Origin: Curvibacter sp. PAE-UM
GTDB taxonomy: Bacteria; Pseudomonadota; Gammaproteobacteria; Burkholderiales; Burkholderiaceae_C
Assembly: GCF_001432305.1 (NCBI RefSeq)
Contig: NZ_KQ483358.1
Span: 2,541,822-2,605,821, forward strand
DNA: 64,000 nucleotides
Direction of reading: 5' to 3'
Positions 26,650 through 35,360 of the stretch are shown here, piece after piece (position 1 is the stretch's first letter; each line of letters opens with the position of its first letter). Below the pieces are notes generated by a model that was not told the DNA's origin, did not search any database, and saw only the letters and a list, made by a program, of their open reading frames with translations. The position numbers and the translations under genes were made by a program.

Positions 26650-27527
26650 GGTGGGACCCCCTGGCCGCTCAGGCATGCGGCCATGAGGCGAGCGCCTTCG
26701 GCCATGCGCGGGCCGGCGCGCACCAGCACGTCGGACTGCTGCGGCGTGTAGGCGCAGACGCGTTGCGCGCGGATGGCGCGCAGGCCGGCCCAGCCCGGGC
26801 GGCGGACCATGGCCGCGGCATTGCTGTCGCCCACCATGATGAGATCGGGATCGGCGCGCACCACGAACTCGGGGTTGAGCTTGGGAAAAGGCCCCAGCTC
26901 GCCCGACACGATGTTGCGCGCACCCAGGCGCGCCAGGGTCTCGCCGATGAAGGAGGTTTCGCTGGCGGCATAGGGTCCGCTGTTGACTTCGAAGTAGACG
27001 CGCGCGCCGTGGGCGGCCGCGGGCAGCGACTGCGCGGCGGCCTGCATTTCGGCTTCGATCTCGCGCCAGACGCGCTGCGCCCCGTTGCCGGGCGGCACGC
27101 CCAGCAGCTCGCCGACCTGCTCCAGCACGCGCTTCACGCCCGCGTGGCTGCGCGGCTCGAAGGCCGCGACCGTCAGCCCCAGGGACTGCAGGCGCTGCGC
27201 GGCGCGCGAGGACGTGGCCAGCAGCACCAGGTCGGGCTGGAGGGCCACGATGGCCTCGACGCTGGGGTCGAGGCCGCCGCCCACCTGGGGCAAGGCACGC
27301 ACGCTGGCCGGGTGATTCGAATAACGATCCCGGCCCACCAGGCGCTGGCACTGGCCCAGAGCGCAGACGGTCTCGGTCAGCGAGGGCAGCAGGCTGACGA
27401 TGCGCTGCGGCGGCCGGGCCAGCGTGACGCGTTCGCCGCGGTCGTCGATGAGCTCGATGGTGGCATGCGCGAACTGCCCCACCGACAGCAAAAGCAAACC
27501 CAGGAAGAGGCGCCAGCCTTCAAGCAT
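26646..27527 (-). CDS. btuF: vitamin B12 periplasmic binding protein (BtuF)
   Basis: The 293-residue protein has a signal peptide (MLEGWRLFLGLLLLSVGQFAHA) and the helical-backbone binding fold: PQRIVSLLPSLTETVCALGQCQRLVGRDRYSNHPASVRALPQVGGGLDPSVEAIVALQPDLVLL (residues 38-102) is the N lobe, and NSGPYAASETSFIGETLARLGARNIV near 180 the C lobe. It delivers cobalamin to BtuCD. The start at 27527 was chosen because it puts the signal peptide at the very N terminus; an ATG at 27572 is also in frame. It overlaps the upstream BtuF-like gene by eight bases. Confidence 0.92.
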   Translation of the reverse strand: MLEGWRLFLGLLLLSVGQFAHATIELIDDRGERVTLARPPQRIVSLLPSLTETVCALGQCQRLVGRDRYSNHPASVRALPQVGGGLDPSVEAIVALQPDLVLLATSSRAAQRLQSLGLTVAAFEPRSHAGVKRVLEQVGELLGVPPGNGAQRVWREIEAEMQAAAQSLPAAAHGARVYFEVNSGPYAASETSFIGETLARLGARNIVSGELGPFPKLNPEFVVRADPDLIMVGDSNAAAMVRRPGWAGLRAIRAQRVCAYTPQQSDVLVRAGPRMAEGARLMAACLSGQGVPP

Positions 27528-28329
27528 GGCGCGCGCCCCAGGCCATGACGAGGCGGTGCAGTTGCTCCACACCGTCGGTCAGCGCGGCCGGGCCGGGCTG
27601 CAGGATGTCGGCGGACTTGATCTCGAAGAGCTGCTGGTCTTGCACGGCCGGCACGTCCGACCAGCCGGGGCGCGCGGCCACTTTTTCGGGACGGAATTTC
27701 TTGCCGCACCAGGAGCCGACGATGAGCTCGGGAGCACGGCGCACGATCTCCAGCGGGTCGGCCACGATGCGATCCTTGCCCAGGGCCTGCACGGCCAGCT
27801 CGGGGAAGATGTCGTCGCCACCGGCGATGCCGATCAGCTCGGACACCCAGCGGATGGCGCTGATGGCCGGCTCGTCCCATTCCTCGAAATAGACACGCGG
27901 ACGGCGCGGCAGCGCGGCGGCGGCGACCCGGATGGCATCGAGCCGCGCCTGCATGGCGGTGATGCGCAACAGGCCCGGCTCGGCCTGCCCCACCATGGCC
28001 GCAACCTGGTAGAGCATGGCAAAGATGTCGGCCACGCTGCGCTGATTGAAGATGGTGACCTGCACACCGTGGCGGATCAGCGCCGAGGCGATGTCGGCCT
28101 GCAGGTCGGAAAAGCCGAACACGCAGTCCGGCTGCAGCGCGAGGATCTTGTCGATCTTCGCGTTGAGGAAGGCGCTGACGCGCGGTTTCTCCTGGCGCGC
28201 GCGTGGCGGGCGCACCGTGTAGCCCGAGATGCCCACGATGCGCCGCTCCTGGCCCAGCAGGTACAGCCACTCCGTCGTCTCCTCGGTGAGGCAGACGATG
28301 CGTTGGGGGCCGTAGTCCTGCGGGGTCAT
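27520..28329 (-). CDS. second BtuF-like corrinoid-binding protein, no signal peptide
   Basis: The 269-residue protein has the same binding fold as BtuF (QRIVCLTEETTEWLYLLGQERRIVGISGYTVRPPRAR, then AKIDKILALQPDCVFGFSDLQADI) but starts directly at the first strand, MTPQDYGPQRIVCL, with no signal peptide or lipobox. Residues GGDDIFPELAVQALGKDRIV and ELIVGSWCGKKFRP mark the C lobe. It is probably cytosolic and could hold corrinoid for CobO/CobQ rather than present it to BtuCD. It lies between btuB and btuF under the riboswitch, eight bases overlapping btuF. Whether it binds B12 is inferred from fold and context. Confidence 0.8.
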   Translation of the reverse strand: MTPQDYGPQRIVCLTEETTEWLYLLGQERRIVGISGYTVRPPRARQEKPRVSAFLNAKIDKILALQPDCVFGFSDLQADIASALIRHGVQVTIFNQRSVADIFAMLYQVAAMVGQAEPGLLRITAMQARLDAIRVAAAALPRRPRVYFEEWDEPAISAIRWVSELIGIAGGDDIFPELAVQALGKDRIVADPLEIVRRAPELIVGSWCGKKFRPEKVAARPGWSDVPAVQDQQLFEIKSADILQPGPAALTDGVEQLHRLVMAWGARHA

Positions 28330-28337
28330 GGATCAGG

Positions 28338-30215
28338 TCAGCGTTGCTGCCAGGCCAGGGTCAGCGACACGCTCAGGGGTGGCGTGTTGTAGCCGTAGGC
28401 CAGCTGGTAGGGGCGGTCCAGCGCATTTTCCACCTTGAAGCGCAGCGTCCATTCCGGGGCGACCGGGCGCGAGGCATACAGGGCCAGCGTGGTGTAACCC
28501 GGCAGCAGCTTGTCGGGTGAGCCACTGTCGTAACGATTGTCCGAGGCGTTGAGCTTGAAGCCGGCCGAGGTCTGCCCGAGCTGGCGCCAGATGTCCAGCG
28601 CACCATAGAGGCGGGCCCGCCGCGCCAGGCGCGTGTTGTCCGACTCGTTCCACGGGTCCTGGGAAACCAGGGTGTAGCGGACGTTGTTGTCGGCCAGCTG
28701 CGTCTTGCCGGTGAGCTCGACGCCCTGGTTGCGGACCTTGCCGATGTTGACCGGGGTGAACGGCGAGACCGATTGCCAGTAGATGGCATCGCTGGTGCGG
28801 GTATCGAAGGCCACGACGCGGAACAGCTCGGCGCCCTCGGCATACGTCAGCCCCACTTCCTGGCTCAGGTGGGTCTCGGGCTTGAGGTTGATGTTGTTCG
28901 ACAGCTCTCCGGCGCTGGGCGCGCGGAAACCGGTGGCGACGCTGCCCGTCAGGCGCCACTGCGGGTTGAGCCGGTAACCCAGGCCCAGCAGGCCCGAGGT
29001 GTTGTCCCAGCTGCCCTTGTAGCTCGTATCCACCTTGTTCACGTTCACCGTGTCATGGCGCAGATTGGCCTGCACCGACAGATCGCCGAAGGCCTGGTTG
29101 AGGCCGGCGAAATAACCGCGCAGCACGCGACCGGCCTGGTAACCGCTGGAGGTGGCGTCGGCGCTGAAGGTCTCGTTGCCGGCATCCAGGCCGAAGTTGA
29201 GCACCCGGCTCTTGCCGGCGGCATAGGTGTTGAACCAGCGCAGCGAGTTCTGCTGGCCCATCAGCAGGCCCGAATCGAAACTGGTCCGGTAGGCCTGGTC
29301 GTTCCGGTAGTCGCGCATGTCGAGGTTGGTGCGGCTGAGGTCCAGGCGGCTGTTCCAGTCGGCGTTGAGCTGGCCTTGCGCAAAGACGTTGAGCAGGCCG
29401 TTCTCGCGCCGCAGCAGGTTCTTGTCCGTCGCGGTGGCGGTGCCGGAGCCGTTGTCGTAGGCCACGTCCGAGCGGGTCAGGCTGGCATAGGCGCCGAGGG
29501 TCAGGTCCCGGGAGATGCGTTTGGCCACCTTGCCCGACAGGTGCGTGCGGTCGACGCTGTCGTTATCTGGGTTGACCTTGGCGTTCTGCTGCGGGCTCAT
29601 GGCGGAGAAGCCGTCGGTGTGGTCGCGGCCCAGGTCGAAACGCCAGGACACGTCGTCCTGCTGGCCGGCATAACCGGCCGTCACCGCCTGGGTGTTGCGG
29701 TTGCCCAGCGTCACCGAGCCGTAGCCGCCCGGCTTGCCACCGAGCTGGCGCGTGAAGATGTTCAGCACGCCGCCCACGGCGGCCTCGCCGTAGAGGCCGC
29801 TGGCGTTGCCGCGCAGCAGTTCGATGCGCTCGACCTGCTGTAGCGGCAGGTCGATGGCGCTCAGGTTGCCCCAGCCGTCGGCCATGGCGCGCACGCCGTC
29901 GATCATGATGACCAGGTTCTTGCTGTCGGCGCCGCGCAGGAAGAAGGAGGTGGTGGTGCCCGGGCCGCCGTTGCGGCCGAACTCGAAGCCGGCTTCACCC
30001 TGCAGCAGATCGGCCAGCGAGACGGCCTGGGAACGATCGATGTCTTCCCGCGTGATCAGCGTGACCGAAGGCAGCACGTCGGCCAGCGGCTGCTCGACCC
30101 GGGCGGCAGTCACCACGGTTTCCGGAAGTTGGGAGGATTGCGCCAGGATGGGCAATGGCAATGCGGCAAGGCAGGACAGGACCGCCAGGCGCGTCTTTTG
30201 CGAACGGATTTTCAT
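28338..30215 (-). CDS. btuB: TonB-dependent outer membrane cobalamin receptor (BtuB)
   Basis: The 625-residue protein has a signal peptide ending ILAQ near residue 26, a TonB-box-like ETVVTA near 32, the plug (SLADLLQGEAGFEFGRNGGPGTTTSFFLRGADSKNLVIMIDGVRA, residues 66-110) and a 22-strand-type barrel. Length fits BtuB. The last strand ends SVSLTLAWQQR, without the usual terminal Phe. It is the first gene of the operon and is preceded by a cobalamin riboswitch, which fixes corrinoids as the ligand with good confidence. Confidence 0.94.
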   Translation of the reverse strand: MKIRSQKTRLAVLSCLAALPLPILAQSSQLPETVVTAARVEQPLADVLPSVTLITREDIDRSQAVSLADLLQGEAGFEFGRNGGPGTTTSFFLRGADSKNLVIMIDGVRAMADGWGNLSAIDLPLQQVERIELLRGNASGLYGEAAVGGVLNIFTRQLGGKPGGYGSVTLGNRNTQAVTAGYAGQQDDVSWRFDLGRDHTDGFSAMSPQQNAKVNPDNDSVDRTHLSGKVAKRISRDLTLGAYASLTRSDVAYDNGSGTATATDKNLLRRENGLLNVFAQGQLNADWNSRLDLSRTNLDMRDYRNDQAYRTSFDSGLLMGQQNSLRWFNTYAAGKSRVLNFGLDAGNETFSADATSSGYQAGRVLRGYFAGLNQAFGDLSVQANLRHDTVNVNKVDTSYKGSWDNTSGLLGLGYRLNPQWRLTGSVATGFRAPSAGELSNNINLKPETHLSQEVGLTYAEGAELFRVVAFDTRTSDAIYWQSVSPFTPVNIGKVRNQGVELTGKTQLADNNVRYTLVSQDPWNESDNTRLARRARLYGALDIWRQLGQTSAGFKLNASDNRYDSGSPDKLLPGYTTLALYASRPVAPEWTLRFKVENALDRPYQLAYGYNTPPLSVSLTLAWQQR

Positions 30216-30309
30216 TGGAACTTACGATGGACAATGCCCTCACCGTCTTCCCCGACAGTGCATGGGCGGCACGGCATCACGCAGGCGCGACACCACTTCA
30301 TTGGCCGGT

Positions 30310-30475
30310 ATCCGGGCTGATGGAAACAACCTTCATCGCCTTCCCGGACGCTTGTTCAGGGCATCCAGTGGCTGGGTGATGAAAGCGGAGCCTTGCGGCT
30401 CGTCCACTTACCGTTGCGGGGGCAGCGCAGGTTGGGCTCGCCATGACGGCTCACCTTCCTGCTTCCCGTTGAACT
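30310..30475 (-). promoter_or_regulatory. cobalamin riboswitch upstream of btuB
   Basis: Reading the minus strand, the leader contains GGGAAGCAGGAAGGTGAG (30450-30467), CTGCCCCCGCAACGGTAAG (30407-30425) and the B12 box GCCACTGG (30365-30372), in the order and spacing of the AdoCbl aptamer. Downstream a CCGGG/CCCGG pair at about 30317-30354 could form the expression platform. High corrinoid would switch off btuB and the genes behind it. Confidence 0.95.
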
Positions 30476-30558
30476 GCGGCATGTGAACCACACCGCGAGC
30501 ACCAACGTTGTAGATTTTACGTTCGAAATCTTGCGTAAACCCTACAATGGCTTGATCT

Positions 30559-30789
30559 ATGTCGAACCCGTCCCAAATCGAGCAACTGGTCGAACGCGTC
30601 GAGCGTCTGCTCGTGCGCCATGAGGAACTGCAGCGCACCAACGAGCTGCTGACCGACCAGATCGATGAGTTGACGGCCGAACGCGACCAGCTCAAGTCCC
30701 GCCTGGGCGCCGCGCGCTCCCGTGTGGATGCGCTGCTGGAGCGCCTGTCCGAACCGGCCGAGACCGACGGCCACAAGGACGCCACATGA
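30559..30789 (+). CDS. ZapB-like coiled-coil protein (TIGR02449 type)
   Basis: The 76-residue protein is one continuous coiled coil with regular heptads (IEQLVERVERLLVRHEELQRTNELLTDQIDELTAERDQLKSRL). Small proteins of this kind sit directly before zapA in beta- and gammaproteobacteria and are thought to help organise the Z-ring, as ZapB does. Its stop overlaps the zapA start by four bases (ATGA), which argues for a joint role in division. The direct function is not proven for this family. Confidence 0.82.
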   Translation: MSNPSQIEQLVERVERLLVRHEELQRTNELLTDQIDELTAERDQLKSRLGAARSRVDALLERLSEPAETDGHKDAT

Positions 30790-31115
30790 AACAGCTCGAA
30801 GTGCAGATCATGGGGCAGAGCTACCTGCTGGGCTGCCCCGAAGGCGGCGAGACCAGCCTGCTGGATGCCGTGGAACGCGTGGATACCGCCATGTGCAAGA
30901 TCCGCGACGCCGGCAAGGTCAAGGCGCGCGACCGCATTGCCGTGCTGGCCGCACTGAACCTGGCCTTCGAGCTGAGCGACCGCGGCACGGCCGCGTTGGC
31001 ACCGGCCCCGCGTGCCGCCAGCGCCATCGTGCCTCGCGCCGACGACAACGCCGTGCTGGGCGCGCTGATCGGGCGGCTCGATGCGGCGCTGGGCCAGGAC
31101 GGCCAGCTGATTTAA
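30786..31115 (+). CDS. zapA: cell division protein ZapA
   Basis: The 109-residue protein starts KQLEVQIMGQSYLLGCPEGGETSLLDAVERVDTAMCKIRDAGKVKARDRIAVLAALNLAFEL, the ZapA fold of a small beta sheet followed by a long dimerising helix. ZapA binds and bundles FtsZ filaments at midcell. The 6S RNA gene follows within 80 bases, the classic order in proteobacteria, which strengthens the call. Confidence 0.93.
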   Translation: MKQLEVQIMGQSYLLGCPEGGETSLLDAVERVDTAMCKIRDAGKVKARDRIAVLAALNLAFELSDRGTAALAPAPRAASAIVPRADDNAVLGALIGRLDAALGQDGQLI

Positions 31116-31191
31116 GCCCCACTGTGGCCGGCCTGCTGCGTGCAGGGCAAAAGTCGCCGCCATCTTTTCGGCATCCCACTACAATGGCTCG

Positions 31192-31360
31192 GTCTGCAAT
31201 GCCATCGGGCTTTAAATTCCTTGAACCAATGCTCATTGAGCCCGGGCTTGGAAATTGCCTGGCTAGCGTGATCGTCTCGCGTCAGATGAACCCAAAGCCA
31301 ACGCTGACCTCGCCCACCTGAACCCCGGTTCAGGATGCGGCCTGGTGGCACTTGCAGACA
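31192..31360 (+). ncRNA. ssrS: 6S RNA
   Basis: A TACAAT -10 box at 31180-31185 precedes a transcript of about 169 nt. Its ends pair perfectly (GTCTGCAA at 31192 with TTGCAGAC at 31352), and the middle contains the opposed stretches CCTTGAACCAATG and ACCTGAACCCCGGTTCAGG that form the long, bulged stem. Location directly after zapA is the usual place of ssrS. The RNA mimics an open promoter and binds sigma-70 RNA polymerase in stationary phase. Exact 3' end is estimated. Confidence 0.88.
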
Positions 31361-31395
31361 CCTACATTCCGCGCGCCCTTCTCAGAAATTCCCCG

Positions 31396-32196
31396 ATGTT
31401 CCTTGAACCCCAGTTGATCGTCGAACTGGCCCTGATGGGCGTGTGTGCCGGATTCCTGGCCGGCCTGCTGGGCATCGGCGGGGGCATGATCATGGTGCCC
31501 TTCATGACCATCATCCTGGAGTCCAAGGACTTCCCGGCCGAGTACGTGGTCAAGATGGCGGTGGCCACCTCGCTGGCCACGATCTGCTTCACCTCGCTCT
31601 CCTCGGTGCGCGCGCACCACAAGCACGGCGCCGTGCTCTGGCCGGTGGCGCGCCTGCTGGCGCCGGGCATCGTGCTCGGCGGCCTGATCGGCGCGCAGAT
31701 CGCCGCGGCCCTGCCCACCCGTGTGCTGGGCCTGGTGTTCTCGCTGTTCATCGCCTACTCGGCCACGCAGATGTTCATCGACCGCAAGCCCAAGCCCTCG
31801 CGCACCCTGCCCGGCGGCCTGGGCATGTTCGGCATGGGCAATGTGATCGGCCTGCTGTCCTCGGTGGTGGGCGCCGGCGGCGCTTTCGTCTCGGTGCCCT
31901 TCATGACCTGGTGCAACGTGAAGATCCATCAGGCCGTGGCCACGTCGGCGGCGCTGGGCTTCCCGATCGCGCTGGCCGGCACGCTGGGCTACATCTGGGC
32001 CGGGCGCGACCTGCCGGACATGCCGCCGGGTGCCTTCGGTTACCTCTACCTGCCCGGCCTGCTGGTGATCGCCACGGCCAGCATCCTGACGGCCCCGCTG
32101 GGCGCACGCACCGCGCACCGCATGGACATCCGCCCGCTCAAGCGCGCCTTCGCCGTGGTGCTCTACCTGCTGGCGGCCTACTTCCTGATGCGTTGA
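31396..32196 (+). CDS. TauE/SafE family anion exporter
   Basis: The 266-residue protein has seven or eight membrane helices and the TauE/SafE repeat: MGVCAGFLAGLLGIGGGMIMVPFM near residue 14 and its second copy MGNVIGLLSSVVGAGGAFVSVPFMTW near 140. Family members move sulfite, sulfoacetate or other small organic anions. Start at 31396 (MFLEPQLIVELAL) is preferred to 31345, which lies inside the 6S RNA. Given the neighbouring oxalate and formyl genes, the substrate might be a small carboxylate, but this is only inferred from position. Confidence 0.88.
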   Translation: MFLEPQLIVELALMGVCAGFLAGLLGIGGGMIMVPFMTIILESKDFPAEYVVKMAVATSLATICFTSLSSVRAHHKHGAVLWPVARLLAPGIVLGGLIGAQIAAALPTRVLGLVFSLFIAYSATQMFIDRKPKPSRTLPGGLGMFGMGNVIGLLSSVVGAGGAFVSVPFMTWCNVKIHQAVATSAALGFPIALAGTLGYIWAGRDLPDMPPGAFGYLYLPGLLVIATASILTAPLGARTAHRMDIRPLKRAFAVVLYLLAAYFLMR

Positions 32197-32284
32197 TGAC
32201 GCCAGGCTGATAGGTCCGCCCTGTAAGCCACGGATAATCCGGCTTCTATAAGCTCGCACTGAATTCCGAGGAGACAAGATAACC

Positions 32285-33223
32285 ATGCGTATTGCCATCA
32301 TCGGCCAACAGGATTTCGGCAAGGCCGTGCTCGAAGCCTTCCTGGCGCGCGGCGACACCGTTGCCGGCGTGTTCTGCAAACCCGAGAAGCCGGGCGAGAA
32401 GCCCGATGCCCTGCGCGCCGCCGCTGAAGCGGCCGGCCTCAAGGTCTTCCAGCTGCCCAGCCTCAAGAGCCCCGAGGCTGAAGCAGCCCTGCGCGACCTG
32501 AACGTCGACCTCGGCATCATGGCCTACGTGCTGCAGTTCGCGCCGCAGTCCTTCGTGGGCATCCCCAAGCACGGCACCATCCAGTACCACCCCTCGCTGC
32601 TGCCGAAATACCGCGGCCCTTCGTCCATCAACTGGCCGATCGCCCGCGGCGACAGCGAGACCGGCCTCACCATCTTCCGCCCCACCGACGGCCTGGACGA
32701 GGGCCCGGTGATCCTGCAGAAGCGCTGCCCCATCGGCCCCGACGACACGCTGGGCGATGTCTACTTCAAGCACCTCTTCCCGCAGGGCGTGGCCGCCATG
32801 CTGGAGGCCGCCGATCTGGTGGTGGCCGGCAAACACACCGAAGTGGTGCAGGAGGAAAGCCAGGCCAGCTATGAAGGCTGGTTCAAGGCTGAGGAGTCGA
32901 AGATCAACTGGGCCAACCACGTGGACCAGGTCTACAACCTGATCCGCGCCTGCAACCCGGCGCCCGGCGCCTGGTGCGAGCTGGGCGGCGTGAAGGTCTC
33001 GATCTACGACTGTCGCAAGCATCCCGTGCGCACCTTCGGCGCGGTGCGCGGCAAGCCCGGCGAGATCGTTCAGGTCACCGAGCAGTCCCTCTTCATCTAT
33101 GCCCAGGGCGGCACGATCGAGGTGCTGCGCCTCAAGCCCGAAGGCGGCAAGAAGATGGAGGCCGGCGAGTTCGCGCGCAGCCAGGGCCTGCAGCCGGCCA
33201 GCGAGAAAAAGAGCGCCGGCTGA
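32285..33223 (+). CDS. formyltransferase like the hydrolase domain of 10-formyltetrahydrofolate dehydrogenase
   Basis: The 312-residue protein has the formyltransferase core: RIAIIGQQDFGKAVLEAFLARGDTVAGVFCKPEKPGEKPDALRAAAEAAGLKVF at the start, then KHGTIQYHPSLLPKYRGPSSINWPIARGD (catalytic His near residue 106) and FRPTDGLDEGPVILQK (catalytic Asp near 142). GWFKAEESKINWANHVDQVYNLIRACNPAPGAWCELGG forms the C-terminal subdomain. Order and wording match the N-terminal hydrolase domain of eukaryotic ALDH1L rather than methionyl-tRNA formyltransferase. It could release formate from 10-formyl-THF, fitting next to genes that make formyl-CoA from oxalate. Confidence 0.82.
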   Translation: MRIAIIGQQDFGKAVLEAFLARGDTVAGVFCKPEKPGEKPDALRAAAEAAGLKVFQLPSLKSPEAEAALRDLNVDLGIMAYVLQFAPQSFVGIPKHGTIQYHPSLLPKYRGPSSINWPIARGDSETGLTIFRPTDGLDEGPVILQKRCPIGPDDTLGDVYFKHLFPQGVAAMLEAADLVVAGKHTEVVQEESQASYEGWFKAEESKINWANHVDQVYNLIRACNPAPGAWCELGGVKVSIYDCRKHPVRTFGAVRGKPGEIVQVTEQSLFIYAQGGTIEVLRLKPEGGKKMEAGEFARSQGLQPASEKKSAG

Positions 33224-33253
33224 AGGCGGCCTCGCGCCCCCTTTTGCATCACA

Positions 33254-33283
33254 CGGGCAGCCAGCGGCTGCCCGTTTTGTTTC
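33254..33283 (+). terminator. intrinsic terminator after the formyltransferase gene
   Basis: CGGGCAGCC and GGCTGCCCG form a perfect 9-bp stem with a short AGC loop, followed by TTTTGTTTC. It separates the formyltransferase gene from the tct operon. Confidence 0.85.
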
Positions 33284-33628
33284 GGCGAGCGTCAACGACA
33301 AACATAAGAGGCCGTTGATGCGTATCAGAGTGAAAGTTTATGTTCAGGGCCCCGCTACGGGAGTAGCATGCAAGGCTGCGTGCCCGCAAGGAATGCATCA
33401 GAAAAAACATGCTGGAGCAGGCCCTCAACAGCGCTGCGAGCGTACGCAATATCCCCACTCGTAGAAACCCTAGGGGCTGCGAAAAAATCTGAAAAGTTGA
33501 CCGCAATCAAGAGCAAATTCGCGAGAAAATTTCACAGTAGCAGCACATCGACTGCTGCAAGGCAATCGAGAGGCTAACGCAGAGTGGTCTTTCAATCGAC
33601 AAACGTTCCATCAACAGGAGACAAAGAG
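33284..33628. other. non-coding leader region of the tct operon
   Basis: About 345 bp without a convincing gene. It holds an FNR-type box at 33497-33510 and then an AT-rich stretch (33511-33545), which would suit a promoter about 100 bases before tctC. No other structure stands out. Confidence 0.55.
33497..33510. promoter_or_regulatory. FNR-type operator box TTGAC-N4-ATCAA upstream of tctC
   Basis: TTGACCGCAATCAA matches the FNR pattern TTGAY-N4-RTCAA with a four-base spacer. It lies 119 bases before the tctC start and probably marks the promoter of the tctCBA operon. Confidence 0.65.
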
Positions 33629-34651
33629 ATGAAGAGCTTTCAAGCCAAACTGAAAACCAGGGTCGTGGCAGCCGCCACGGCCGTCATCGCTGCGGCCGGG
33701 CTGAGCGCCTCGCTGCCGGCCATGGCCTGGGAGCCGACCAAGCCGGTCGAGTTCGTGGTGCCCGCCGGCACCGGTGGCGGTGCCGACCAGATGGCCCGCC
33801 TGATGCAGGGCATCATCGTCAAGCACAAGCTGATGAACCAGTCCCTGATCGTCGTGAACAAGTCGGGCGGCGCTGGCGCCGAGGGCTTCCTCTCGGTCAA
33901 GGAAGCCAAGGGCGATCCGCACAAGATCATCATCACCCTGTCCAACCTGTTCACCACGCCCCTGGCCACCGGTGTTCCCTTCAACTGGAAGGAAATGACG
34001 CCCGTCTCCATGATGGCGCTCGACCAGTTCGTGCTGTGGACCAACGCCGAGAAGCCCTACAAGAACGCCAAGGAGTACATCGACGCCGTGAAGGCCGCCG
34101 GCCCGAGCAAGTTCAAGATGGGCGGCACCGGCTCCAAGCAGGAAGACCAGATCCTGACCGTGGGTCTCGAGAAGGCCACCGGCACCAAGTTCATCTACAT
34201 CCCCTTCAAGGGGGGCGGTGAAGTGGCTGTGCAGCTCGTCGGCGGCCACGTCGATTCGAGCGTGAACAACCCGGCCGAGGCCGTGGCCCAGTGGCGTGCC
34301 GGCAAGCTGCGCGCCCTGTGCGTGTTCGACGACACCCGCCTGCCCTACAAGACCAAGGTGACCGACACCCAGTCCTGGAACGACATCCCGACCTGCAAGG
34401 AAGCGGGCGTGCCGGCCGACTACGTCATGCTGCGCGGCATCTTCGCTGCCCCCGGCATCTCGGCTGACCAGCTCAAGTACTACGTCGACCTGATGAACAA
34501 GATCCGTGCTACTCCCGACTGGAAGGAGTACATGGAAAAGGGTGCCTTCAACCAGACCTTCATGACCGGTGCTGACTTCAACAAGTGGCTGACCGCCGCT
34601 GAAAACAACCACCGCGACCTCATGAAGGAAGCCGGTTTCCTGGCCAAGTAA
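33629..34651 (+). CDS. tctC: tripartite tricarboxylate transporter binding protein (TctC/Bug family)
   Basis: The 340-residue protein has a signal peptide ending SLPAMA near residue 33 and the Bug-type binding domain: PVEFVVPAGTGGGADQMARLMQGI near 38 (binds the carboxylate) and FIYIPFKGGGEVAVQLVGGHVDSSVNNPAEA near 190. It captures a di- or tricarboxylate in the periplasm for TctAB. CAGGAGACAAAGAG before 33629 fixes the start. The genes downstream make oxalate the likely substrate, in place of the OxlT antiporter of Oxalobacter. This rests on context, not on binding residues. Confidence 0.92.
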   Translation: MKSFQAKLKTRVVAAATAVIAAAGLSASLPAMAWEPTKPVEFVVPAGTGGGADQMARLMQGIIVKHKLMNQSLIVVNKSGGAGAEGFLSVKEAKGDPHKIIITLSNLFTTPLATGVPFNWKEMTPVSMMALDQFVLWTNAEKPYKNAKEYIDAVKAAGPSKFKMGGTGSKQEDQILTVGLEKATGTKFIYIPFKGGGEVAVQLVGGHVDSSVNNPAEAVAQWRAGKLRALCVFDDTRLPYKTKVTDTQSWNDIPTCKEAGVPADYVMLRGIFAAPGISADQLKYYVDLMNKIRATPDWKEYMEKGAFNQTFMTGADFNKWLTAAENNHRDLMKEAGFLAK

Positions 34652-34805
34652 GCCCAAAACCATCTGCGGGTCCGGCCCTCCTGCCGGGACTGGACCCGCC
34701 CTCTCCCACCCCCACGCAAAGCACAGCGGGACGGTGGCCAGTCTGGACTGGCGCTGACCCTAGTTTTCTGCCGCCCGAAATTACCTCATCAGCACCTCTT
34801 TCGTC

Positions 34806-35327
34806 ATGGAATCGAATATGGAATCACACGAAGGCGAACGCACCGGCGTAGCCACCAACATCATCGATGCGATCGTCGCGATCCTGGTAATCATCATGGG
34901 TGGCACCATCATTTATGGCAGCCGCAAGCTGGGTTCCGAGTGGACCAGTGACGGCCCCGGTGCCGGCTATTTCCCCTTCTACATCGGCCTGATCCTCTGC
35001 ATCTCCGGCGTCGGCGTGCTGTACCAGGCCCTGGCCGGCAAAGTCAAGAACACCGAGGTGTTCGTTGACCGCGAATCCTTCAAGCGCGTGCTCTCGGTGC
35101 TGCTGCCCGCCGCCGTCTACGTGGGCGCGATCCAGGTGATCGGCATCTACGTCGCCTCGGCCCTCTACATCGCCCTTTTCATGATCATCCTGGGCAAGTA
35201 CAGCTGGCTCAAGAGCGTCATCATCGCCCTGGCAGTCAACACCGTGTTCTTCATGATGTTTGAAGTCTGGTTCAAGGTGCCGCTGCACAAGGGCGCCTAC
35301 GACATGCTCAGCTTCCTGGGTTATTGA
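34806..35327 (+). CDS. tctB: tripartite tricarboxylate transporter small membrane subunit
   Basis: The 173-residue protein has four membrane helices, as expected for TctB: IIDAIVAILVIIMGGTIIYGSRKLG near residue 20, PGAGYFPFYIGLILCISGVGVLYQAL near 48 (GPGAGYFPF is the family hallmark), and two more after 95. It lies between tctC and tctA with a 154-bp gap to tctC, which holds no clear terminator. Confidence 0.92.
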   Translation: MESNMESHEGERTGVATNIIDAIVAILVIIMGGTIIYGSRKLGSEWTSDGPGAGYFPFYIGLILCISGVGVLYQALAGKVKNTEVFVDRESFKRVLSVLLPAAVYVGAIQVIGIYVASALYIALFMIILGKYSWLKSVIIALAVNTVFFMMFEVWFKVPLHKGAYDMLSFLGY

Positions 35328-35360
35328 GAAAACGCCAGGAAATTACGGAGACTTAAGAAA

